DNA of 46,479 nucleotides, taken from Hyphomonadaceae bacterium (GTDB lineage: Bacteria > Pseudomonadota > Alphaproteobacteria > Caulobacterales > Aquidulcibacteraceae). Location: NCBI GenBank assembly GCA_021299265.1, contig JAJTGP010000046.1, positions 1 through 46,479 on the forward strand. The letters are read 5' to 3'. The notes beneath the pieces are model-generated. The model was not told the origin of the DNA. It saw only the letters and a program-made list of their open reading frames with translations, and searched no databases. Each line of letters begins with the position of its first letter. The first letter of the stretch is position 1. Shown here piece by piece: positions 9,851-19,250 of the stretch. The position numbers and the translations under genes are program-made.

Positions 9851-10851
9851 ATTGGCGCTTTCAGATCAAAGCCAAACGCAGACTCGTCACCAGTACTACG
9901 GCTTGATGCGCCATCTGGCGACAGGATCTGGGCTATAGACTTCATTCCCAAGAGAGACTGGATGATATCAAGGCCAGCCTCTTCCTGCTTTTGATCCCCT
10001 GCCCCATAAAGTTGAGCAAGCATGGTGGGGTTCAAACCCGACAGGGACTTCTCATCGCCGTCGGCAACTTGCCCCAAGAGACGCATGAAGTCATTAGGCT
10101 GACCATTAAACGAATCATTTTCCATCAGGCTTGACATTAGACGACTGGCCATTCCACGATCAATTGTGCCTGCTGCATAAGTCTTGGGACCAAACAAATG
10201 GGCGGGCTCGTCACCTAATTCGTGCTGGCTCACAGCGGGTGCTTGCCGGTTAGCAGTCGCGCGCAGATTGTCCAAGACTTCTGCAACCGTGCGCTCGGCC
10301 CCCCCATTTTTATAAAAAATCGGACGGTTCGCGGCTGCTGCACTAGGAAACAAGTCGGCAGCGCTGGCCCATGGCCGGTCGCGCGCGGCATTGACCAATT
10401 CAGCAGCCCCGCCTGCCCCGAGAAAGTGCGCGGCATAGAGGTCGCCGGCTTCAGGCTCCTGACCGGTGCGACCGCGCAAATAATCTGCATTGTCGCTGGC
10501 AAATTCTGCCGCCATCAGGGATGAAATTTTGGGGTCATAGCGCAGATCCAAGATGGCTCGACGCAGGCCAGGGTCCGACACATTTGGGCGGCCATTGGCC
10601 CCCATTTCAATCATCGACGCCTCCGCGCCCAAGCCGTGCTTGGCGCCGTGTCGCTTGACCGTTGTGAGCCATGTTGCGTCAAGAAACTGAAACAGGCCCG
10701 TGGCGCTAGACGTTTTGGCTTCAGCCTTAGGATTGAGCGAGCTCTCACGGACAGCGGTCGACAACAGAAACTGGAAACTCATGCCCGTGGTGCGCGAGGC
10801 GTGGGCAATAGCTTGGCGTACGGGTGAGCCGCCAATGGCTTCAGGTGTCAC
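9847..10851 (-). CDS. Lytic transglycosylase (SLT-domain-like) protein
   Basis: SFQFLLSTAVRESSLNPKAEAKTSSATGLFQFLDATWL (E-S-S and G-L-F-Q-F transglycosylase signatures), AAHFLGAGGA. Confidence 0.8.
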   Translation of the reverse strand: MTPEAIGGSPVRQAIAHASRTTGMSFQFLLSTAVRESSLNPKAEAKTSSATGLFQFLDATWLTTVKRHGAKHGLGAEASMIEMGANGRPNVSDPGLRRAILDLRYDPKISSLMAAEFASDNADYLRGRTGQEPEAGDLYAAHFLGAGGAAELVNAARDRPWASAADLFPSAAAANRPIFYKNGGAERTVAEVLDNLRATANRQAPAVSQHELGDEPAHLFGPKTYAAGTIDRGMASRLMSSLMENDSFNGQPNDFMRLLGQVADGDEKSLSGLNPTMLAQLYGAGDQKQEEAGLDIIQSLLGMKSIAQILSPDGASSRSTGDESAFGFDLKAPI

Positions 10852-10925
10852 TTGCTTGTCTCCTACAGCGCTTCAGCCGCACTTCGGGCGTCCGGTTCCA
10901 CGGGTGCAGGATCAACCAAACATGG

Positions 10926-10940
10926 TTAAGACTCTGTTAG
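10926..10940. promoter_or_regulatory. CtrA-like box (TTAA-N7-TTAG) overlapping a GANTC site
   Basis: TTAAGACTCTGTTAG; reverse strand CTAACAGAGTCTTAACC. One mismatch from TTAA-N7-TTAA; GACTC at 10930-10934. Lies about 75-90 bp upstream of the transglycosylase start. Confidence 0.45.
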
Positions 10941-10961
10941 CGTAACTCTAACATGCAGAAA

Positions 10962-12131
10962 TCAATAAGATTTTGGTAGGCCCAAAACCTTCTCCGCCAC
11001 GAAATTGAGAATCATTTCGCGCGAAACCGGTGCGATCCGAGCAATCATTGATTCGCGGAACATGCGTTCGACCTGATATTCCTTGGCATAGCCCATCCCG
11101 CCATGCGCCAGCACGGCTGCCTCGCAGGCATGGTAACCAGCTTCTGCGCCAAGATATTTGGCGGCATTGGCTTCTGCGCCGCAATCAAGGCCTGCGTCAA
11201 ACAAGGCGGCAGCCTTCATCACCAAAAGCTCTGCGGCTTCCAATTCGCACCAAGACTTAGCGAGTGGATGCGCGACGCCTTGATTCATGCCGATTGGACG
11301 GCCAAACACAACGCGCTCCTTGGCATATTGGGCAGCACGGGCAAGCGCTGCACGACCCAAGCCAATGGCTTCGACGGCAAACAACACCCGCTCTGGGTTC
11401 AGGCCTGAAAGAATGTATTTAAAGCCCTTGCCCTCTTCACCAATCAGGGCGTCATGGGGGACTTTCAAATCCTCGATAAACAGCATGTTACATTCCACTG
11501 CCTTGCGGCCCATTTTCGGGATGGGCTTGGCATCGATGGTGGTGCGGTCAAAGTCGCAGTAAAACAAGCTGAGGCCGTCGGTTGGGCGAGCAGCTTCTTC
11601 GCGCGGCGTGGTGCGTGCCAGAATCAGGATTTTGTCGGCACGCTGGGCAGAGGTGGTCCAAATCTTTCGGCCCGTAATCGTATAGCCTTCATTGGTCCGT
11701 AAGGCGCGCGTGGTGATTGCAGCGGTCTCAAGGCCAGCATTCGGCTCTGTCACGGCAAAGCACATCTTGTGTTCACCGGTAATGAGCTTGGGCAAGAAGG
11801 CCTGCTTTTGGGCTTCAGTCCCAAATTTCTCGATCGGCTTTGGGCCAAAGATGTTCAAATGGATGGCCGAAGCGCCTGAAAAGCCAGCGCCAGATTGGGC
11901 CACTGTCTTCATCACGATGGCAGCTTCAACCAAGCCAAGCCCCGCCCCGCCATAGGCTTCTGGGAAGGCACAACCCAACCAACCGCCATCTGCCATATCG
12001 GCCACAAAAGGCTCTGGGAAACAGCCCGTCTCGTCGGTTTCAGACCAAAAGGCATCATCATATTTGGCGCAGATGCGGCCCACGGCTTCTTCAATCGCAC
12101 GGTGCTCTTCACTCATTTCAAAGCCGCTCAT
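10962..12131 (-). CDS. Acyl-CoA dehydrogenase family protein
   Basis: CFAVTEPNAGLETAAITTRA, ITGRKIWTTSAQRADKIL, AHGGMGYAKEYQVERMFRESMIARI. Start taken at MSGFEMSEEH. Confidence 0.93.
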   Translation of the reverse strand: MSGFEMSEEHRAIEEAVGRICAKYDDAFWSETDETGCFPEPFVADMADGGWLGCAFPEAYGGAGLGLVEAAIVMKTVAQSGAGFSGASAIHLNIFGPKPIEKFGTEAQKQAFLPKLITGEHKMCFAVTEPNAGLETAAITTRALRTNEGYTITGRKIWTTSAQRADKILILARTTPREEAARPTDGLSLFYCDFDRTTIDAKPIPKMGRKAVECNMLFIEDLKVPHDALIGEEGKGFKYILSGLNPERVLFAVEAIGLGRAALARAAQYAKERVVFGRPIGMNQGVAHPLAKSWCELEAAELLVMKAAALFDAGLDCGAEANAAKYLGAEAGYHACEAAVLAHGGMGYAKEYQVERMFRESMIARIAPVSREMILNFVAEKVLGLPKSY

Positions 12132-12177
12132 TCTACTCGTCTCCCGTGCATTTGTCCGGACATTTATGACCCGCCTT

Positions 12178-13272
12178 TTAGCTGGAAAAGCGCTCGGGTG
12201 CAAAGAGGTTCATCAAAACCCCATCCAGTATTTTGCCAGATATAAGCTGGCTTAAATAGGCGCCAATAGCGGGTGCCAGCAGCCAGCCATTCCGATAGGT
12301 CCCTGTAGCGAGATAGACACCAACTGCTCCACTTGCCCCGACCAGGGGCAGATGGTCCGGCGTATTGGGGCGCAGCCCTGCCCACGCCTCGACGACCGGA
12401 GACGCATCCAATGATGGGAGGATGGCTTTGGCTTCGGCCAGCAGTGCCAACACTGGATCGATGTCGACGCTAATTGTGGGGGCTGCCAGCGGGTCAGAGG
12501 ACGCGCCAATGATGAGGCTCCCACCCCGCGACAACAGATAAATCCGGCCAGCACGCACAATAGGGCTAGCCATTCCTGGATGCGCCACGCGCACCATCTG
12601 GCCCTTGACTGGGCTTAAGGCTCTTAAGGTCGAGATAGATTGACCCAGACTTGCCGCGCCATAGCCATGGGCAAGCACAATTGTTTCCGCTTCAAGGGTA
12701 CGTCCATCCAAAAGGTGAACGCGATGCGGGGCGAGTATCTCGGCTTGGCCGGTGACAAGGTCGCCACCGAGCACTTGAAACTGGTTCAGCAGGCTCTTGA
12801 GGGCCGCACGGGGGTCCAACGCGCGCTCGCCTAGCGCTCTAAAGGCCGCCCGTGCGGTTAGGCCGTTTGGCACAGAAACAAGTTCGAGGTCCAAGCCTAG
12901 TGTAGCGGCCCGGCGCTGTAAGGCTGAAAGCGCCCCCTCTTCATCTTGCGTGCGAGCTAGGAAAAGGCTGGGTGCTTGCAAATCGATCGCGCAAGTCTGC
13001 GCCAATTGTTGCCATTGTTCAGCGCTCTTCAAGGCGAATTGGACATAAGCGTCCGGACAGGCTGGATCAGCTGCCATCTCATAAAGCGGTGCCAGCATGC
13101 CGCCAGAGGCCCAACCAGCGCCACGCACGCCTGAATCAACAATCGCAACGCGATAGCCATCCCGGAGAAGCGCGATGCCAGTACAAAGGCCGACAGGTCC
13201 TGCCCCGACGATCAAAATGGATGGTTGATGCGGCATTCTCATTGGATCGGCTGTGTCATGGGGAAGGCTCAA
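12178..13272 (-). CDS. FAD-dependent oxidoreductase (glycine/D-amino acid oxidase, DadA/ThiO-like)
   Basis: SILIVGAGPVGLCTGIALLRDGYRVAIVDSG (Rossmann fold); WAGLRPNTPDHLPLVG near the C-terminus. Confidence 0.85.
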   Translation of the reverse strand: MSLPHDTADPMRMPHQPSILIVGAGPVGLCTGIALLRDGYRVAIVDSGVRGAGWASGGMLAPLYEMAADPACPDAYVQFALKSAEQWQQLAQTCAIDLQAPSLFLARTQDEEGALSALQRRAATLGLDLELVSVPNGLTARAAFRALGERALDPRAALKSLLNQFQVLGGDLVTGQAEILAPHRVHLLDGRTLEAETIVLAHGYGAASLGQSISTLRALSPVKGQMVRVAHPGMASPIVRAGRIYLLSRGGSLIIGASSDPLAAPTISVDIDPVLALLAEAKAILPSLDASPVVEAWAGLRPNTPDHLPLVGASGAVGVYLATGTYRNGWLLAPAIGAYLSQLISGKILDGVLMNLFAPERFSS

Positions 13273-13344
13273 CCCTCAGCCAAAGAGATGAAATGTCGAA
13301 AAGGCCATCTGAGGCCGTAAATGGCCAAAAGGCAAAAACTCGCA

Positions 13345-13421
13345 TGGTACCGTGAAGTGGAATTGAACCGCTGACCTCCAGAGCCACAATCTGGCGCTCT
13401 AACCAACTGAGCTACCACGGC
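13345..13421 (-). tRNA. tRNA-His (anticodon GTG), CCA encoded
   Basis: GCCGTGGTAGCTCAGTTGGTTAGAGCGCCAGATTGTGGCTCTGGAGGTCAGCGGTTCAATTCCACTTCACGGTACCA; cloverleaf assigned by eye. Confidence 0.93.
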
Positions 13422-13441
13422 ACACATGCGAGGGGGCGGGA

Positions 13442-13469
13442 GATATACTGTCCGCCCTTTTTCTTCAAG
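13442..13469 (-). promoter_or_regulatory. Putative promoter of tRNA-His
   Basis: On the minus strand: CTTGAA (13469-13464), 16-nt spacer, TATATC (13447-13442), about 21 nt upstream of the tRNA 5' end. Confidence 0.4.
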
Positions 13470-13508
13470 TCCCCTAGTGTTCAAATCCATGTTTTGCTTC
13501 AGCTTGCG

Positions 13509-14120
13509 CTAGAACAAATAACCCAATTTTTCGATCTGGGTCCGCAACGCGCCGAGACGCGTGCTCGTTCCAGGGATGTCTTTGAACCGGCTGGAACTGC
13601 GCAAACTTTCTATGGTGGCCCGGCGTCTCCTGAAGGTCAGGACAGCGCGAGGGTCATAGCCTGAGGCAAGATGGGCCTCCAAAGCACCGCGGTCTAAAGC
13701 CTCGCCGCGAACAGCAGGTCGAGCAGCCAGTGTGCGCTGGCAGAACCAAGCGGCTAATTCTGCCTCTGACTGGCAGGCCGCAATAAAGCCGGACGTGGCC
13801 CAAACCTTGCCACCAGACAAAACCTCCGCGCGAACAGCTCCGGTTTCCAGAACGCCGACTTCCAAACCCGCATTGGGCTGACCTAAAGTGCGCCAGATCC
13901 GATCCGTCACATTCAAAAGCCGGGCGTATTCACGGCCAGATTGGCGAAAATTTGAAAGCGACTTCAGGGCTATCCAATCTTGGGTGCCCTTTGAGCGCGC
14001 ATGAGCTTGGCCCGCAAAACCTGTCAGCGACAATGACAAAAAGCTTAGGACGGTGCGCCGCTTCAGCACATCCCCCACATGGCGCTTGCAGCCCTCCATT
14101 TCCTGCACGCTCTCGCTCAC
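13509..14120 (-). CDS. M48-like (pseudo)peptidase or hypothetical exported protein
   Basis: LSGGKVWATSGFIAACQSEAELAAWFCQRTLA and LASGYDPRAVLTFRRR resemble M48 flanking motifs, but HEXXH is absent. Confidence 0.5.
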   Translation of the reverse strand: MSESVQEMEGCKRHVGDVLKRRTVLSFLSLSLTGFAGQAHARSKGTQDWIALKSLSNFRQSGREYARLLNVTDRIWRTLGQPNAGLEVGVLETGAVRAEVLSGGKVWATSGFIAACQSEAELAAWFCQRTLAARPAVRGEALDRGALEAHLASGYDPRAVLTFRRRRATIESLRSSSRFKDIPGTSTRLGALRTQIEKLGYLF

Positions 14121-14195
14121 GCTGCACCGCCCTCGCCTTTGCTTAACAAAGGCCGCTACGCCGCTCGGATAAGCAAATCAAGCCCGCCCGTCGCT

Positions 14196-17153
14196 TCAGG
14201 GTTTGGTCAGGGCAGCCTTAGAGTCCGACGGAGCGGCCTTCTCTGGCAAGACCTGAATGCGAATGGCGTTTTGCGGCAACAGATAACGCTTCGCGATCTC
14301 GTGTAATTGCGCGGGCGTGATAGCCAATAGACGCGCTTCTGCTTGCGCTTCGCGATCCTTTCGGAAGCCAGAGTTCGAGCCAGGCAGCTTAGGTGTGTCC
14401 AATTCAGAAAGAATTGAGGACCAATAGCCATTGTTCTGGCGTGACCGCTCTTGACCCTTCACAGCAGGTTCGACCACACGCTTCAGCTCGTCCAAGGTCA
14501 CCCCGTCTCGCACCAGATCAGCGGCGATACCGTCGATAATGGCTTCGACCGGCTTGACTTGATCTGGCGTCACCGAAGCATGCGCATAGAAGCGTCCAAG
14601 ATCGGCATAGGACGTCGACGTCCAACCGCCATTTGGCGAGTAGGACTGGCCTGCAGCTTCACGGACCTTATCGGTCAGGCGCAATTGGAGGATTTCCGCC
14701 AGAATGTAAAAGCGCTCAGCCTCGAACGGATCAATGCCGCCTTTGGTACGCCAGGATACATGGACAATCGCCTGTTCGGGTGGCCCCTTATGCGTCAGGA
14801 CGCGCGCTGGCTGGCCAGTTGGCTTAGAACGGATCGTTGCCAGTTGAGCTGTGTTTAAGGCCAGCCCCGCACGTTTGGGTAAGGTTCCAAAGGTCTTGGC
14901 CACCGCAGCTACGACAGAATCAAACTCTGCATCGCCGACAACGACGACATGGATGGTGCCTTCTTCCCGCAACCGCTTCAGATAGGCCTTACCCTTCTCG
15001 TCATCATTGGCGAGATACTTCTGCAAGCTTGGTTCTTCGTAGGCCGGATTGCCAGTCTCAAAATAGGTCGAACTGTAAAATCCAAAAACGCCTGAAGCCG
15101 TCTGATTATAGGAGTCCCAACTTGTTTTGAGTGCATCGCGCATCATTAGAGCCGGGCGTGGACCCATCCGTGGTTCAACCACTTGGCTCAACATGACTTG
15201 CAATTGCTCAGGCAAATCCGCGATCGCTGGGCTTGCATACATTTCCAGCGTGTCAGGATCGATCCGGACCGAGGCTAATGAAGTTGACCGACCTGCAAAG
15301 GCGCTGATCGATTGATCCAATGTCAAATCTCCAACACCGTCACCACCCCAAGCAGCATCGGCAAATGTAGACCAGAAAGGATTATCTTGTGGGAAGGCCA
15401 AATGGCCCGCATTAATCCCAATGCGGATATTGGCGCGGTCTTTTGTATAATCGGTATGCATGAAGGACAGGCGCACACCGTTCTCAAAAATCACCACTTT
15501 GGCTTTAGGATGAGCGAGTTCTTCGACTTTTTTGACCTTGCCCGGAGGCCCAAGATTGAGGGGTTTAAACTCAGCCTTTTTGACCTCCTCACGTTTGGGC
15601 AGCGGAGCCGCCATGGCGGTTTTCCAAGCATCAAGAACCGTCTTTTCGCCGCCGTTGACTGGTGCTTTAGCAATCAGAATGAGCGCTGGATCCCCACCCT
15701 GCCACCAAGAGACGAAAGCACGATTGACCGCCTCTGGCGTTGCAGCTGCGGCCAATTGGTCAAAAATGGCCAAATTATCTTGCGGACTGGTTGTCACGCC
15801 ATCAGCACCAAGCGCACCGATCAATGAGCCGGATATCCCTGTCGTCCGGCGCGTAGGCTCTTCCTTAATTGCGCGCTCAAGTCCAAGCCTGTTCTCTTTG
15901 ATCTCTTCTTCAATTTCTGCCGCTGTGAAGCCGGTGGCTAAAGCCTGACGCAATTCTATCACAACAGTCTTCAAGGCCTCTTGCCACGCGTCTTCTCTCG
16001 GCAGAACGGCAAAAGTGGCCGTTAGTCCATTCTCATCTGTCACCTTTTGATAAAAGACCCCCAGGGTAGGCGGATTATCAACCAACTGAAGGCGGGCGAG
16101 CCGTCGTTGGAATACGCCTTGCGCCAAGGACTGTAAGCCCGACCATTTGCGTTTCGCCTGTGTATCGAGATCGCCGTAATCGGTCTCATCGGGACGGGTC
16201 TGCGCCACCATAACAACAATGGGCTGCTCAGGTTCAACAATGATTTTGGCCCGAAGTGGGCTCACGTCCCACGTGCCATTGTTCGGATCAGATGGTGCTT
16301 TGGCCGCTTTCGGCTTCCAATCTGAGAACTTTGCAGTGATGAGGGCCTTTGTGGCTTCCACATCCACGTCGCCTGTAACCACTAGAACAGCGCGCTCTGG
16401 CCGATACCACGTTTCGTAGAATTCGCGCACTTTGGCGGCAGTCGCAGTCTCCAAGGTTTCCTTCACACCAATAGGATCGCGCAGCGTGCTGATGTCTTTG
16501 GGGTACAAGAATTCAGTGATTTGCCGCGATATCCGCCGCCCCGGCCCATCACCGTCATTCATCTCGGAAATGACCACGCCGATCTCGCGCTTAATCGCAT
16601 CGTCTTTCAACAACAGACGATCGGCCGTCTCGCGAAAAATCGATAGAGCCGTATCCAACCGGCCACCATCGGCGCTGGGGATGTCGAGCTTATACATTGT
16701 CTCTTCAAGATTCACATGCGCATTGACGTGGCTACCAAAACTTGCGCCCAAACGCTCCATCGTCTTGGTGAGTTCACCTTCGGGAATATTGGTAGAGCCG
16801 TTAAACGCCATATGCTCGATGAAATGGGCAAAGCCACGCTGATCGTCACGCTCGTACTTCGAGCCCGCCTCAATCCGAAAGCGCAGCGACACTTGTTTTT
16901 CCGGTAATTTGTTAGGGCGGATGGCATAGCGCAGGCCGTTCGGCAAAACGCCATAGACCACATCTTTACTGGGCTTAAGATCCGATCCTTCCCACGGCCA
17001 AACTGCACCGGGCGGCGTGGCCGCGACTGGGCGCGTTTGGCTAATGGCTTGGGCTGCAACCTGTTGAGGTAGAGCGGGCAAGGCAAGCAAAACTGAAATA
17101 CAAAAAAGCGAAGCGGTGCGAACAATGAACTGTTTAATCATAGACCGATCCAA
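14196..17153 (-). CDS. M16 family zinc metallopeptidase (pitrilysin/insulinase-like)
   Basis: GFAHFIEHMAFNGSTNIP is the inverted zinc motif HXXEH (HFIEH); two M16 halves; N-terminal signal peptide. Confidence 0.94.
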   Translation of the reverse strand: MDRSMIKQFIVRTASLFCISVLLALPALPQQVAAQAISQTRPVAATPPGAVWPWEGSDLKPSKDVVYGVLPNGLRYAIRPNKLPEKQVSLRFRIEAGSKYERDDQRGFAHFIEHMAFNGSTNIPEGELTKTMERLGASFGSHVNAHVNLEETMYKLDIPSADGGRLDTALSIFRETADRLLLKDDAIKREIGVVISEMNDGDGPGRRISRQITEFLYPKDISTLRDPIGVKETLETATAAKVREFYETWYRPERAVLVVTGDVDVEATKALITAKFSDWKPKAAKAPSDPNNGTWDVSPLRAKIIVEPEQPIVVMVAQTRPDETDYGDLDTQAKRKWSGLQSLAQGVFQRRLARLQLVDNPPTLGVFYQKVTDENGLTATFAVLPREDAWQEALKTVVIELRQALATGFTAAEIEEEIKENRLGLERAIKEEPTRRTTGISGSLIGALGADGVTTSPQDNLAIFDQLAAAATPEAVNRAFVSWWQGGDPALILIAKAPVNGGEKTVLDAWKTAMAAPLPKREEVKKAEFKPLNLGPPGKVKKVEELAHPKAKVVIFENGVRLSFMHTDYTKDRANIRIGINAGHLAFPQDNPFWSTFADAAWGGDGVGDLTLDQSISAFAGRSTSLASVRIDPDTLEMYASPAIADLPEQLQVMLSQVVEPRMGPRPALMMRDALKTSWDSYNQTASGVFGFYSSTYFETGNPAYEEPSLQKYLANDDEKGKAYLKRLREEGTIHVVVVGDAEFDSVVAAVAKTFGTLPKRAGLALNTAQLATIRSKPTGQPARVLTHKGPPEQAIVHVSWRTKGGIDPFEAERFYILAEILQLRLTDKVREAAGQSYSPNGGWTSTSYADLGRFYAHASVTPDQVKPVEAIIDGIAADLVRDGVTLDELKRVVEPAVKGQERSRQNNGYWSSILSELDTPKLPGSNSGFRKDREAQAEARLLAITPAQLHEIAKRYLLPQNAIRIQVLPEKAAPSDSKAALTKP

Positions 17154-17255
17154 CCACAGGTTAGCCCCTTTGCCAAGGTGGCAGACGCGCTAGATGACGA
17201 GGATAACAATGTTGTTTACAGTGCCTCAAATTGGCGACTTAGGGGGTCTACGCGC

Positions 17256-19064
17256 ATGCGAATCTCAACTCACTTTTGGCAAAAAATTGGCTCTTGTGCG
17301 CTTGCAGGCTGTATCGCTCTTGCGCCCTTACAAAGCGTGCAAGCTCAGACTGGTCCAACCGCAGGGATCGTTCGTCCAGGCGACCGCATCGCCGGACCAG
17401 CCTTCGCTACCCGCAGCCCCGCCTATGGCATGAATGGGGCAGCCGCCACGGCTCACCCTATCGCGACCCAGATTGCCATTGACACACTGAAACAAGGCGG
17501 AACGGCCGTAGATGCTGCAATCGCCGCCAATGCGGCCTTGGGCCTGTTGGAACCTACTGGCAACGGCATTGGTGGCGACCTGTTCGCCCTGATCTGGGAC
17601 CCCAAGACGCAAATGCTTTACGGCATCAATGGCTCTGGCCGCGCGCCCATGGGCATGAGCCTCGCCGATCGCGCAGCACGCGAGGCCAAGATCAAGACCA
17701 GAATCCCAGGGAGCAGACCGTCGTTTGGCAGCTTGACCGTCACCGTACCCGGGGCCGTCGATGCTTGGTACACGATGCACAGCCGCTTCGGGAAATTGCC
17801 TATGGCCAAAGTATTGGCTCCAACCATCGCTTATGCTGAAGCCGGCACCCCCGTCCCGCCTGTGATTGCTTATTATTTGGCGGGAAATCTCAAACGCCTC
17901 GATGAGCGTGCGAAAGCGGGGGAAGTGGAAGAGTTTGACAATGCCCGTAAAACCTATTTCGCCAATGGCCCCGTTAAAGCAGGCGAAGTTTTCAAAAACC
18001 CCGATCTGGCCAAGACCCTTAGCTTGATCGCCCGTGGCGGACGGGACGCTTATTACAAAGGTCCTATCGCCCAGACAATTGACGCCTATATGCGCCGGAT
18101 TGGCGGGCCCCTGCGGGCGAGCGACCTCGCAGCCCATAAGAGTGAATGGGTCGAGCCGATCTCGGTCAAATATCGTGGCTATGATGTCTGGCAATTGCCA
18201 CCCAATAGCCAAGGCGTCACCACACTACAAATGCTGGGCATCCTCAATCAGTTTGACTTAGCAGGCGCAGGATTTGGCACACCCGAAAGCTTGCATTTGC
18301 AAATAGAAGCCAAGCGCTTAGCATTTGAAGATCGCGCGAAGTTTTTGGCTGACCCTGCTTTTGCAAATGTTCCGACTTCGGGCCTGATCAACCCGGCCTA
18401 TTTAAAAGGCCGTGCCGGGCTGATCGATCCAAGCAAGGCAACAGTCGAAGCAAGTGCCGGCGACCCCAGTCAATTTGAGAAAGGCGACACCACATTTCTG
18501 GTCACCTCAGATTCCAGCGGCATGATGGTCGCGTTGATCCAGTCCAATTATCGCGGCATGGGTTCTGGCCTTGTCGCCGATGGCTTGGGCTTTATGTTTC
18601 AGAATCGTGGCGAGGCCTTCGCGCTCGATCCAGCTCTGCCCAACGTCTATGCACCCGGCAAGCGGCCCTTCCACACGATCATTCCGGGCTTTGTGACCAA
18701 GGATAATCAAGCCTTTATGGCCTTCGGCGTCATGGGTGGCGCGATGCAGCCACAAGGCCAAACCCAGATTGTCGTCAATATGATCGATTATGGCTTGGAC
18801 GCCCAATCGGCAGGCGATGCGCCTCGTTGGCGACATGAGGGCGGTTGCGAACCTGAAGGCGGCTGTAAGCCGGGACTGGGTCGGGTTGCCATTGAATCTG
18901 GCTATCCCGATGCAACGCGCGCAGGCCTTACCCAGAAGGGCTGGACCTTGAGTGGCGCGGACGGTGATTTTGGCGGTTATCAAGCCATTAAGCGGGACCC
19001 CAAAACAGGGGCCTATGAAGCCGCCACTGAAAGCCGCAAGGATGGCACAGCCTTGGCCTATTGA
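17256..19064 (+). CDS. Gamma-glutamyltransferase family protein
   Basis: GGTAVDAAIAANAALGLLEPTGNGIGGDLFALIWD; GDTTFLVTSDSSGMMVALIQSNYRGMGSGLV around the predicted catalytic Thr; N-terminal signal peptide. Confidence 0.92.
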   Translation: MRISTHFWQKIGSCALAGCIALAPLQSVQAQTGPTAGIVRPGDRIAGPAFATRSPAYGMNGAAATAHPIATQIAIDTLKQGGTAVDAAIAANAALGLLEPTGNGIGGDLFALIWDPKTQMLYGINGSGRAPMGMSLADRAAREAKIKTRIPGSRPSFGSLTVTVPGAVDAWYTMHSRFGKLPMAKVLAPTIAYAEAGTPVPPVIAYYLAGNLKRLDERAKAGEVEEFDNARKTYFANGPVKAGEVFKNPDLAKTLSLIARGGRDAYYKGPIAQTIDAYMRRIGGPLRASDLAAHKSEWVEPISVKYRGYDVWQLPPNSQGVTTLQMLGILNQFDLAGAGFGTPESLHLQIEAKRLAFEDRAKFLADPAFANVPTSGLINPAYLKGRAGLIDPSKATVEASAGDPSQFEKGDTTFLVTSDSSGMMVALIQSNYRGMGSGLVADGLGFMFQNRGEAFALDPALPNVYAPGKRPFHTIIPGFVTKDNQAFMAFGVMGGAMQPQGQTQIVVNMIDYGLDAQSAGDAPRWRHEGGCEPEGGCKPGLGRVAIESGYPDATRAGLTQKGWTLSGADGDFGGYQAIKRDPKTGAYEAATESRKDGTALAY

Positions 19065-19090
19065 GGCTTGGTGCAACATCGTAAAGATCC

Positions 19091-19119
19091 AGGGGCCGTG
19101 TTCACATGGCCCCTTTTTT
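19091..19119 (+). terminator. Rho-independent terminator
   Basis: AGGGGCCGTG-TTCA-CATGGCCCCT followed by TTTTT; 10-bp stem with one G-U. Confidence 0.85.
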
Positions 19120-19250
19120 CGTTTCGTGCGTTGAGCCAAAGATGAACGCAAATGAAATGGCGACCTCACAGGTCGTTCAGATGGCGCGCTTTAAAAAGAG
19201 GGTCATCGCCCCAAGCACTCGGTCTTGGTGCCTGCGTCTGGAGACTGAAG

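Noticed and set aside
13433-13463. Plus-strand hairpin GGGCGG...CCGCCC followed by T-run
   Set aside because: No plus-strand gene ends there; the T-run is better read as the A-rich spacer of the tRNA-His promoter on the minus strand.
17328-18212. 294-aa ORF antisense to the gamma-glutamyltransferase gene
   Set aside because: Composition consistent with a shadow ORF; the sense strand has clear family motifs.
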